From Gemmatimonadaceae bacterium (lineage in GTDB: Bacteria; Latescibacterota; UBA2968; UBA8231), in the NCBI GenBank assembly GCA_002726335.1, contig PBSR01000163.1:1-14082 (forward strand): 14,082 nucleotides of DNA, written 5' to 3'. Positions 1-6,486 of this stretch are shown one piece after another. Position 1 is the stretch's first letter, and each line of letters begins with the position of its first letter. The notes under the pieces are model-generated. The model was not told where the DNA came from. It saw nothing but the letters and a program-made list of their open reading frames with translations, and made no database searches. Both the position numbers and the translations under genes were made by a program.

Positions 1-27
1 CACCATATGTCACCATGGTACCACGAC

Positions 28-195
28 TTACGAAAAAGTACAACCTTCAATTCTTAACAGAGCACTAGAGGAGGATTCCTCCGCCGTCGAGGCATCCTCT
101 TCGCCGGGACTGTCTTCTGGCGAAACTTCATCCGGCTGGACCGTGCTGGTCACCAGCCTTCGAGGTCGTCGCTGCTCCCGTTTCTTTGCCGACAT
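28..195 (-). CDS. Possible small hypothetical protein, 55 aa
   Basis: An ATG frame of 55 codons ends in TAA. It begins 22 bases after the stop of the outer-membrane barrel gene and runs in the same direction. The product has a strongly basic start (MSAKKREQRRPRRL), then an acidic, serine-rich middle (residues about 21 to 45), and ends IEGCTFS. There is no signal peptide, no membrane segment and no family I recognise. No convincing ribosome-binding site precedes the ATG, and the last third is more AT-rich than the neighbouring genes. It could be a real small protein at the end of the operon or a chance frame in the 217 bases before the window edge. Apart from this frame, I see no other gene and no terminator hairpin with a T-run in positions 1-217. 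Confidence 0.25.
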   Translation of the reverse strand: MSAKKREQRRPRRLVTSTVQPDEVSPEDSPGEEDASTAEESSSSALLRIEGCTFS

Positions 196-217
196 GTAGA
201 ACTGACGTTCCGTACGC

Positions 218-1699
218 TCAGAAGCGAACGAGCAGTTGCATCCAGGTCTTGAAGGCAGGATCCTCGCCTCCGCTACGCAGCTTCATGCCGTCGCCCGGCA
301 CGAAGATCGAACCGCCCCAGTGATACTCAGTGACCTCGTTGTAGTCCCACGTAACCACCGCATCCGCCTCCTGGCCGAGGGCCTTGTCTCCCACCGTGTC
401 CTCCACGAGGACGAAGTTGTGCAGGTGCAGGCCGACGCGCACCGTTTTCGACGCCGACATCTCCCCTGCCAGACGGACGTCCATGAGCCCGCCGTTGTCA
501 GTGTCGTTGGGAAGAGCCTTGAACAGATCCATGAACCCTAAGAAGGTATGCCGATTTCCAAACAGATTGTCAAAGGCCTCCTGATCGCCGTCTCCTGCCG
601 TACCGTCCCCTGAGTAGAGATCCACTCCCAGGCGCAGCTCCGGTTGGGTCCACGAAGGCCCGTGGTAACGAACCGTGGCCACGCCCATCCAGGCGAAGAC
701 ATCCTGGTCCCCCTCCTCGCCCGTCTGCAGAGCTCCCTCCAGATCGTAGCCGAACAGGTGTCCGGTCTCACCCGTCGTCGAGCCGGTGAAGCGTGTTCCT
801 CCCGTGAGCCGGAGCAGCCTCTCACCGCCGGCGTTCTTGTCCTGCTCGACGAGAAGGTAGGGACCGGCATGGTGGCCCGGTGCCAGGCGCAGGTGGCTCC
901 ACACGCCGAAGAGGTTCCGATCTATGGTGCCCTTCTCGTCCAGCTTCGCGGTGAAACCATCGACCCAGTTCGACTCACCCAGACGCAGGACCATGGCGTC
1001 GTAGGCGCGGGGTGTGTTGCCCCAGTTCCCCGGCCCCAGCAGCCGACGACCTCCGTACACCAGTTCCTGCCGGCCGAGGCGCAGGCGCAGCGGTTTGCCG
1101 AAGACCTCCTGCAGCTCGGCGTACGCCAGGTGAAAGTCGACCTGGTCGCCGCTGGCATCGGAAGGGCCGAACTCCGAACCCCAGACGCGGCTGTCCTGCA
1201 CTTCGACGATGACCCGCGTATCGTGCCGCGGATTGCCGGTGATGCGGACCTTCGTGCGCAGCAGCTGGCGCACATCGGCGTCCCCGGAACTGAAATCAGT
1301 GTCGCCCCATTCCAACCGCGACCGCGTGTTGCCCTGGATATCGAACCTGGCATCCTCCGCCGTCAGACGCTCACGTGCCATGGCCTGCCGCAGGCGGTCG
1401 ATCTCCTCGCGCAGAATCCGCAGTTCCGCCGCCAGTTCCTCCGCCGTCATGCCCCCGATGGAGCCGTCGGCCAGCGCCATCAGTTCGTCGCGTGGCTCCT
1501 CACCGAGTACGCCCTTCAGCAGACGGAGCTCCCGGCGCAGTTCTGCCTTCTTGCGATCGACCTCCTGGCGCAGGTCCTGCAGTTCTTTGAGTTGCGCGAC
1601 GGTGTTGTCCTGCGCCGGTACCGGTGTGGGTGTCCCCGCCCAGGACAGGGCAAGGGAGAAGATGAAGACACGGGTCACAACCCTGGCATGGCGTATCAC
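218..1699 (-). CDS. Outer-membrane beta-barrel protein, alginate-export-like porin with N-terminal coiled coil
   Basis: The product is about 493 aa and is predicted to be an outer-membrane channel. From the chosen GTG at 1699, a signal peptide covers residues 1-30 (basic start, hydrophobic core VFIFSLALSW, cleavage after PVPAQ). A Leu/Glu/Arg-rich coiled coil follows at about 34-117, then a barrel domain to the C-terminus, which ends in the aromatic LLVRF. The barrel carries the RLRLGRQELVYGGRRLLG segment and a following N-x-P-R-x-(Y/F)-D block that I associate with the Alginate_exp family; a later NLFGNRHTFLGFMDLF stretch also fits. The frame is open to an ATG at 1768, but that start would bury the signal peptide and overlap the upstream gene by 50 bases. 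GTG 1699 has AGGA eight bases upstream and sits just after the preceding stop. The substrate is unknown; alginate is only the family label. The gene is the last clear member of the operon with the polyferredoxin. Confidence 0.75.
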   Translation of the reverse strand: MIRHARVVTRVFIFSLALSWAGTPTPVPAQDNTVAQLKELQDLRQEVDRKKAELRRELRLLKGVLGEEPRDELMALADGSIGGMTAEELAAELRILREEIDRLRQAMARERLTAEDARFDIQGNTRSRLEWGDTDFSSGDADVRQLLRTKVRITGNPRHDTRVIVEVQDSRVWGSEFGPSDASGDQVDFHLAYAELQEVFGKPLRLRLGRQELVYGGRRLLGPGNWGNTPRAYDAMVLRLGESNWVDGFTAKLDEKGTIDRNLFGVWSHLRLAPGHHAGPYLLVEQDKNAGGERLLRLTGGTRFTGSTTGETGHLFGYDLEGALQTGEEGDQDVFAWMGVATVRYHGPSWTQPELRLGVDLYSGDGTAGDGDQEAFDNLFGNRHTFLGFMDLFKALPNDTDNGGLMDVRLAGEMSASKTVRVGLHLHNFVLVEDTVGDKALGQEADAVVTWDYNEVTEYHWGGSIFVPGDGMKLRSGGEDPAFKTWMQLLVRF

Positions 1700-1707
1700 G
1701 ATGTTCG

Positions 1708-1711
1708 TCCT
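1708..1711 (-). promoter_or_regulatory. Ribosome-binding site deciding the porin start
   Basis: On the minus strand AGGA lies eight bases before GTG 1699, inside the 19-base gap after the polyferredoxin stop (1719-1721). It supports the GTG start over the ATG at 1768 and gives an N-terminus that matches a normal signal peptide. Confidence 0.5.
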
Positions 1712-1718
1712 GTCGGTA

Positions 1719-4094
1719 TCAATCGCCGGCGGCCCCGCCCTGGCACGCGCCATCCATGGCACGTACAAGGGAAGAGGTCAGGCGGTCGGTGTGGATGACG
1801 GTTCCGGTTTGGCGGTCGATCTGGCCGAATTGCAGAACCCCGGTCGGGCATGACTCGACGCAGGCCGAGCAACGCACACACTGGGGGTCGGCCATGGCCA
1901 GGCCCTTGTTGGCAAAGTTCATGATATCGATCCCCTGATGACACACAGAGGTGCACAGATTACAGGAGATGCACTTTTTCTTGTCCCCCAGAATACGAAA
2001 ACGGCTAAAGCGTGCGTAGATGTGCATCAGGGCTGCCAGGGGACAGGCAAAGCGGCACCACATGCGCCCGCTGAACCAGAAGTAGGCTCCATAGCCGATC
2101 ACCCCGGCCAGCAGCAGGTCCACCACGTAGCTGTAGTTGAGCGGCACACCACCGATACTCCAGCCCCACAACAGGCCTTCGTGAAACTTCTGCATCCCCT
2201 GACCGATATCGCTGCCGGGAACAACCCAGGCGACGACACGAGTCAGCAACAGGATGATGCAGATCGCCAATATCGCCTGCCCCAGCATGTTCCAGCGGTT
2301 CCAACGGGCCCCGTGCAGCATCTTGTGACGCTGGCTGTCACCCAATGTCTCTGCCAGGGCCCCGCAGGAACAGACCCACCCGCAATAGGCACCCTTGCCC
2401 CAGAAAAAGATGATCAGTGGCAGAACGACAAAGCTCTGCACGAGGCTGACGACAAGCCAGGCCGCCAGTGGTTCATGGGTGAAGACGTTCCACACGAACA
2501 GCGGCCACGCCAGCACAAAGCCGAAGGCACGCCAGTACTCACGCCCGTGATCGTAGGCCGCCTCGGGGAAGAAGGCGTCGGCGAAAGTCCTGCCGATGCC
2601 GGCGTCGAAGCAGCCGCTGTTGCCCATCCAGGGCAGTACGATATACGGCAGCAGGAAGAGCGGCACGAGCTGAAAGGCTGCCAGACTTGCCGTCTGCCAT
2701 TTGACGTAGGGCGTACGTCGGCGACGCACCCGGCGGACGCCGAAGAAGACAACGAGGGCGCAGTAGGCCATGCTGTAGTAGAACCCCGGTTTGCCCAGGT
2801 TGTAGGCGAACAGACCCCACAGACTTGTCGCCCCCGCGAATCCGCCCTCCAGCAGGCCGGGAATGTTGAAGGGGAACCACTCCCCTTTCTTGAACAACTG
2901 GGTGAGCGGTCCACCCGATTTCCAGTTGTAGATGAACAGACAGAAGGCCATGAACGCGCCGAGACCAGCCCAGTGGATGGAGCGCATCTCGCCACGGATG
3001 TTGACGCCGGAGCGCCGGAAGAAGTCCAGGGGAGGCTCGCGGCCGACCATCGTCAGTACGGCCTCGTTGGCCAGCTCCATCTGCGTCCCGCCCGCGTCAG
3101 ACAGGATCACGTTATCGTCGCTGATGGCCTGCACCGATGAGGCCATCTTCATCGTCACGGTCCCTGGCTTTCGCCCCTCCTCCAGGAAAGGGCCAGCGGA
3201 TGTGGTAACCCGCTCCGAGGTCGGTGTGTCCACCGACACGTCGGCCATGGGATCGGGCGCCAGTTGCTGCAGGCGCTCGATATTCTCGGGCTTGGGCCGG
3301 GAGAACTCCGCCTTGCGGTAGGACAGCGTCACGTGGCCCCCGGCGCAGGCCAGCGCGATGGCGGCCTCCATGGCGCTGGCCCCACCGCCGACTACGAGGA
3401 CCTCCTGACCGTCGTAGTCCCTGGGATCGTGCAGACGGTTGGAAACCTTGCCGAGGTCCTCTCCGGGTACGCCGAGTGTACGGAAGTTCCCGGACCGGCC
3501 GATGCCGACGATGACCCGCTGGGCCCGCAGGTTGTCACCCTCTGAAATCACGATGTCGAAGCCGTCACCGCAGCGGTCGACCCGGTCGGCGCGCACGATG
3601 CGGGGCTCGATCCCCCGCCCCAGAGTCTGCGCCTTCAGTTCGGCGACCAGAGGTTCCTTCACCTGTTCGGTGAACTGCAGCGTACCGGCGGGAACCATAT
3701 CCCTCGGGTAGGCGAAGATCTGCTTGCCCTTGGGGAAATTGACCACTGTCGAGAATGGCTCCGTCCCTTCCAGGATTTCGAAGGACAGACCGGCGTCGCG
3801 TGCCGCCAGGGCCGCCGCCATGCCGGATACGCCGGCACCGATGATGACCAGGTCGAGTCCCGGTCCCTTTGCCGGTTGGAAGGAGCTGTCGGCGACGATA
3901 TCGGTCACAGCTCTGGCGCCGCTGTCCGAAGAGAACTTCAGCAGCGGCACTCCCGTCAGATCGCCGGTGATGTAGAGTCCCGGAACATTGCTTCGATAGC
4001 GCTCGTCGACTTCTGGCAGCCTCTCCACGGTACCGGCGGGCCAGCGACCGTGGAGCCATCGGGCGTATCGGGAAAGGATCGATGCCATACGCAT
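1719..4094 (-). CDS. FAD/NAD(P)-dependent oxidoreductase fused to a membrane 4Fe-4S polyferredoxin
   Basis: The product is 791 aa from ATG 4094 (ATG 4088 is also possible). Residues about 30-65 hold a PGLYITGDLTG-type motif. An FAD-binding fold follows with GAGVSG at 86-91, then an NAD(P)-binding fold with GGGASAM at 236-242. About six membrane helices lie between residues 374 and 670. Cysteine motifs of the NapH/CcoG/NosR type occur at C571/C575/C577 (YCGWVCSCGALAE) and C680/C684 (WCRFACPLAAL). Two ferredoxin clusters follow: C708/C711/C714/C718 (last Cys followed by His, not Pro) and C739/C742/C745/C749-Pro. The likely job is to pass electrons from NAD(P)H through FAD to iron-sulfur centres at the inner membrane; the acceptor is unknown. 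The open frame extends to a GTG at 4157, but that extension runs through a terminator hairpin and does not look like protein. No clear ribosome-binding site precedes 4094. The domain assignment is firm; the physiological role is not known. Confidence 0.85.
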   Translation of the reverse strand: MRMASILSRYARWLHGRWPAGTVERLPEVDERYRSNVPGLYITGDLTGVPLLKFSSDSGARAVTDIVADSSFQPAKGPGLDLVIIGAGVSGMAAALAARDAGLSFEILEGTEPFSTVVNFPKGKQIFAYPRDMVPAGTLQFTEQVKEPLVAELKAQTLGRGIEPRIVRADRVDRCGDGFDIVISEGDNLRAQRVIVGIGRSGNFRTLGVPGEDLGKVSNRLHDPRDYDGQEVLVVGGGASAMEAAIALACAGGHVTLSYRKAEFSRPKPENIERLQQLAPDPMADVSVDTPTSERVTTSAGPFLEEGRKPGTVTMKMASSVQAISDDNVILSDAGGTQMELANEAVLTMVGREPPLDFFRRSGVNIRGEMRSIHWAGLGAFMAFCLFIYNWKSGGPLTQLFKKGEWFPFNIPGLLEGGFAGATSLWGLFAYNLGKPGFYYSMAYCALVVFFGVRRVRRRRTPYVKWQTASLAAFQLVPLFLLPYIVLPWMGNSGCFDAGIGRTFADAFFPEAAYDHGREYWRAFGFVLAWPLFVWNVFTHEPLAAWLVVSLVQSFVVLPLIIFFWGKGAYCGWVCSCGALAETLGDSQRHKMLHGARWNRWNMLGQAILAICIILLLTRVVAWVVPGSDIGQGMQKFHEGLLWGWSIGGVPLNYSYVVDLLLAGVIGYGAYFWFSGRMWCRFACPLAALMHIYARFSRFRILGDKKKCISCNLCTSVCHQGIDIMNFANKGLAMADPQCVRCSACVESCPTGVLQFGQIDRQTGTVIHTDRLTSSLVRAMDGACQGGAAGD

Positions 4095-4103
4095 CAACCG
4101 TAC

Positions 4104-4137
4104 GAAAAGGGCGCCCACCTCGAAAGGCGGGCGCCCT
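4104..4137 (-). terminator. Rho-independent terminator with UUCG loop
   Basis: Arms at 4108-4120 and 4125-4137 form a 13-base-pair GC-rich stem around the tetraloop at 4121-4124, which reads UUCG in minus-strand RNA. The run UUUU (4108-4105) follows directly. The single imperfect pair is G-U in the minus-strand transcript but A-C in the plus direction, and only the minus side has the U-run, so the signal acts leftward. It lies about 50 bases after the stop of the DUF3179 gene and ends only 9-13 bases before the polyferredoxin start codon. Confidence 0.85.
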
Positions 4138-4185
4138 ATCCTGGGCCGCTGCGTCACCCAGGGATCAACTTGCTGCGGTGGCTCC

Positions 4186-5637
4186 TTACCGCGTCAGCGT
4201 CATACGCCGACTCTCCGAGTACCCCGCGGTTTCCATCTCCAGATGGTACAGGTAGGTGCCGCTGGCGATGCGGCGGCCGGCGTCATCGGTACCGTCCCAC
4301 GTCACGTCATAGAACCCCGCCCGGTGCGTGCCCTCAGCCAGAGACCGGACCAGTTGGCCCGCCGTGTTGTAGATCTGCAGGGACATCTGCCCGTCGATGG
4401 GCAGCGTGAAGCGGATCCGCGTGTCCGGGTTGAAGGGATTGGGGAAATTCTGCGTCAGCTCAAAACCGTCTGGCACCGCAGCCCCCGCCGGCTCAAGCAC
4501 TGCGGTCATCTCGGGAGGGGCCTCGATGATCCCGTCGCCGATCTCCCACACCGTCGTCTTCTGCCAGTACGTGCTCCAGGCAAACCACATCGAGTTGTGC
4601 GCCGGCAGCTGGGTCAGTTTCTGTCCGACCAGTGGTCCGGAGATGGCATTGCCCAGTATGTCCCAGCGGCTGCGGGTCTCCACGTCCATGAACTCCACCG
4701 GCAGATGTCCCTCGGCCTCGACCTGATAAAAGGTGAGAAGTTGTCCGCCCACATTGCGGTCGTACGGGATCGAGGTGCGGGAAGCCAGATCAAAGACAAC
4801 GAGCAGCTCCTGACCGCCAAGCGTGTCGTTGACCACAGCCTGGGGCGCCATGTCAGCGAACGGGTAGGCGCGCAGGGCTTCGCCGACGCAGATGCCGGTG
4901 ACCACTTCCTTGGCGAAATAGGTCGTCAGATCCGGCCGTCCCGTAGACAGTGGGGCGATGAAATAGCCATCGTTGGTGCGGTAGTCGCTGTAGGGATACA
5001 CGCCGAAACGATCGGGGTTCTGGTAGTTATCGCTCTGCGATTTCGAGTAGCGCTCCAGTCCCGTACCGAACTGGGCCACCTGGGCCTCGGGATACATCAT
5101 CTTCCACATCTTGAAGGTCGTTTCGATGGCCGGCATCAGCTCGAGGCGTTCCCCTTTGAACCGACCGTTGATTCCGGTGAAGATCATCTGTGGATACAGT
5201 GTCTCGTTATCTCGCCGATCGTACATCACGAGGTTGGAGTTGATCAGCAGGCCGGACACACCGAACTCGATCTGCTCTCCGTCGTCGCTGGTGGCGTTGA
5301 AGACCTGGGGAGTACCGGTCAAGGGACACAGCGTGACGCTGATGAACTCGCCACCGATCTCATCGTTCACGATCTCGTGCCACCAACCCAGGTTTTCGGG
5401 GTAGGTCTTGGCAACGCCGTTGTGTACGACGCCGACCACGAGATCCTGGTCGCGCACCCATGTGGCCTCGTCGGCAGGTATGAATTGGGGATTTGTCATA
5501 GCCGGGATGCCATCCCGCCCCGGACCTCCCGAGAGCAGGTGATCGGTCATCTGTCCGATATCGGAGAACTGATCGAAGACGCTGGCCGCCGCCGGTAGCG
5601 CTGCCAGCAACAGTGCCGCAGTTCTGAGAACTCTCAT
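4186..5637 (-). CDS. Secreted DUF3179 protein with C-terminal sorting (Por/FlgD-like) domain
   Basis: The product is 483 aa. A signal peptide covers residues 1-18 (MRVLRTAALLLAALPAAA). The DUF3179 region runs from about 40 to 370, with the family's typical blocks: D-G-IPA with a following NPQF, HEIVND at 87-92, the IGGEF stretch, and LCPLTGTP at 103-110. A FlgD-like immunoglobulin-type tail at about 391-483 begins NFPNPFNP (397-404), contains YNTAGQLVRSL and a G-T-YLYHLE strand, and ends MTLTR. This matches Por-secretion-system sorting domains of FCB-group bacteria, so the protein is probably exported and exposed at the cell surface. DUF3179 has no established biochemical function that I can name. 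The ATG at 5637 has AGGGA eight bases upstream. A strong terminator follows the gene, so its transcript largely ends there. It diverges from the ECF sigma gene. Confidence 0.85.
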   Translation of the reverse strand: MRVLRTAALLLAALPAAASVFDQFSDIGQMTDHLLSGGPGRDGIPAMTNPQFIPADEATWVRDQDLVVGVVHNGVAKTYPENLGWWHEIVNDEIGGEFISVTLCPLTGTPQVFNATSDDGEQIEFGVSGLLINSNLVMYDRRDNETLYPQMIFTGINGRFKGERLELMPAIETTFKMWKMMYPEAQVAQFGTGLERYSKSQSDNYQNPDRFGVYPYSDYRTNDGYFIAPLSTGRPDLTTYFAKEVVTGICVGEALRAYPFADMAPQAVVNDTLGGQELLVVFDLASRTSIPYDRNVGGQLLTFYQVEAEGHLPVEFMDVETRSRWDILGNAISGPLVGQKLTQLPAHNSMWFAWSTYWQKTTVWEIGDGIIEAPPEMTAVLEPAGAAVPDGFELTQNFPNPFNPDTRIRFTLPIDGQMSLQIYNTAGQLVRSLAEGTHRAGFYDVTWDGTDDAGRRIASGTYLYHLEMETAGYSESRRMTLTR

Positions 5638-5757
5638 CTCTCGTGTCCCTTTCCCTCTTCGGGATGTCCCATTCTCTGTAAAAGAAACGTCGATTGTCCC
5701 GCCGAGGCGGTGAACAATTCACGGACGCCCGGTGCCGTCCAGGAGTAATGTTGCACC
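5638..5757. promoter_or_regulatory. Divergent promoter region between DUF3179 gene and ECF sigma gene, with a small inverted repeat
   Basis: This 120-base spacer must carry both outward promoters. On the minus side AGGGA (5646-5650) is the ribosome-binding site of the DUF3179 gene. On the plus side AGGAG (5741-5745) lies twelve bases before the sigma ATG, a long but usable spacing. An inverted repeat GTGAA-CAA-TTCAC at 5710-5722 could be an operator. I could not pick convincing -35 and -10 boxes on either strand, and I found no clear ECF-type GGAAC/GTC pair. Confidence 0.35.
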
Positions 5758-6486
5758 ATGCAAACGGCTACGGACAGGCTCGGCAGCTCGCAGTTTCCGT
5801 CGACGGATACCACCGAACGGCTGCTGGTGACACGTGCACAGCGAGGCGAGACGGATGCCATGCAGGAAATCCTGGTGGCGCATGCCGACAGAGTAGAGCG
5901 GCTCGCGCGGGGCATCGTCAAGAACCCGATGGATGCGGAGGAGGTCGTCCAGGATGTCTTCGTGGCAGTGACGAAGAAGATCGACCGTTTCCGGGGCGAT
6001 GCCGCCCTGTCAACCTGGATCCACCGGATCACGGTCAACACGGCTGTCATGCACCTGCGACGGGATCGTTCCTCCAGGATGGTCTCACTGGAAAACCAAC
6101 CCGGGCGGGGCCGACGCGATGTGGATTCGGCTCTGCGGGACGAATTCTGGGACGTCGTGTGGCAAGCGGTGGACGGTCTCGATGAAAAGCACCGCACCGC
6201 GTTTCTACTGCGTGCCGTCGATGGCCTGTCCATGGAGGCGGCCGCCCGCTGTGTCGGTCTGAAGGTCCCCGCCTTCAAGTCGCGACTGCACCGGGCGCGC
6301 CTCGATCTACGCGCCGGGCTTGGCGGTTATTTCGACGGAGCCGGTCAGCGACCACGGCGCTACCCGCCTGGCGTGAAAGTGATCCATGGGAACACTTCAC
6401 AGTTCGAGGCCTTTTTGGACATGTTATTTCGAGGGCAAGGCAGTTCCAGGGTGCGGCCCCCATCAACAGGAATCAGCTCCCGATGA
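5758..6486 (+). CDS. ECF-type RNA polymerase sigma factor
   Basis: The product is 242 aa. Sigma-70 region 2 lies at about residues 22-103, with the motif DAEEVVQDVFVAVTKKIDRFRG (59-80) and the promoter-melting/-10 recognition helix STWIHRITVNTAVMHLRR (85-102). Region 4 lies at about 130-188, with a helix-turn-helix containing GLSMEAAARCVGLKVPAFKSRLHRAR (156-181). There are no regions 1 or 3, as expected of the ECF class. A tail of about 50 residues after region 4 is longer than in a minimal ECF factor and matches no domain I know. The stop TGA at 6484-6486 overlaps the next ATG at 6483, so the sigma factor is translationally coupled to the cyclopropane synthase. No anti-sigma gene is next to it, so the inducing signal is unknown. 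It may regulate its own operon; no promoter motif was identified to prove this. Confidence 0.9.
   Translation: MQTATDRLGSSQFPSTDTTERLLVTRAQRGETDAMQEILVAHADRVERLARGIVKNPMDAEEVVQDVFVAVTKKIDRFRGDAALSTWIHRITVNTAVMHLRRDRSSRMVSLENQPGRGRRDVDSALRDEFWDVVWQAVDGLDEKHRTAFLLRAVDGLSMEAAARCVGLKVPAFKSRLHRARLDLRAGLGGYFDGAGQRPRRYPPGVKVIHGNTSQFEAFLDMLFRGQGSSRVRPPSTGISSR

Noticed and set aside
72..84. Inverted repeat GGAGGATTCCTCC
   Set aside because: The loop would be one base and there is no T-run, so it is not a terminator; it lies inside the possible small ORF.
4095..4157. N-terminal extension of the polyferredoxin protein to GTG 4157
   Set aside because: It would translate through the terminator hairpin, has no ribosome-binding site at a usable distance, and does not resemble the family.
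4243..5598. A 451-codon plus-strand frame opposite the DUF3179 gene, and a 400-codon one at 1938-3140
   Set aside because: Both lie opposite convincing genes; the translations are His/Gln/Gly-rich, typical of reverse-complement GC-rich coding sequence.
5644..5700. Three direct copies of TGTCCC at 5644, 5665 and 5695, spaced 21 and 30 bases, as possible operator repeats
   Set aside because: The first copy is the complement of the DUF3179 ribosome-binding site, leaving two short six-base repeats that could be chance.
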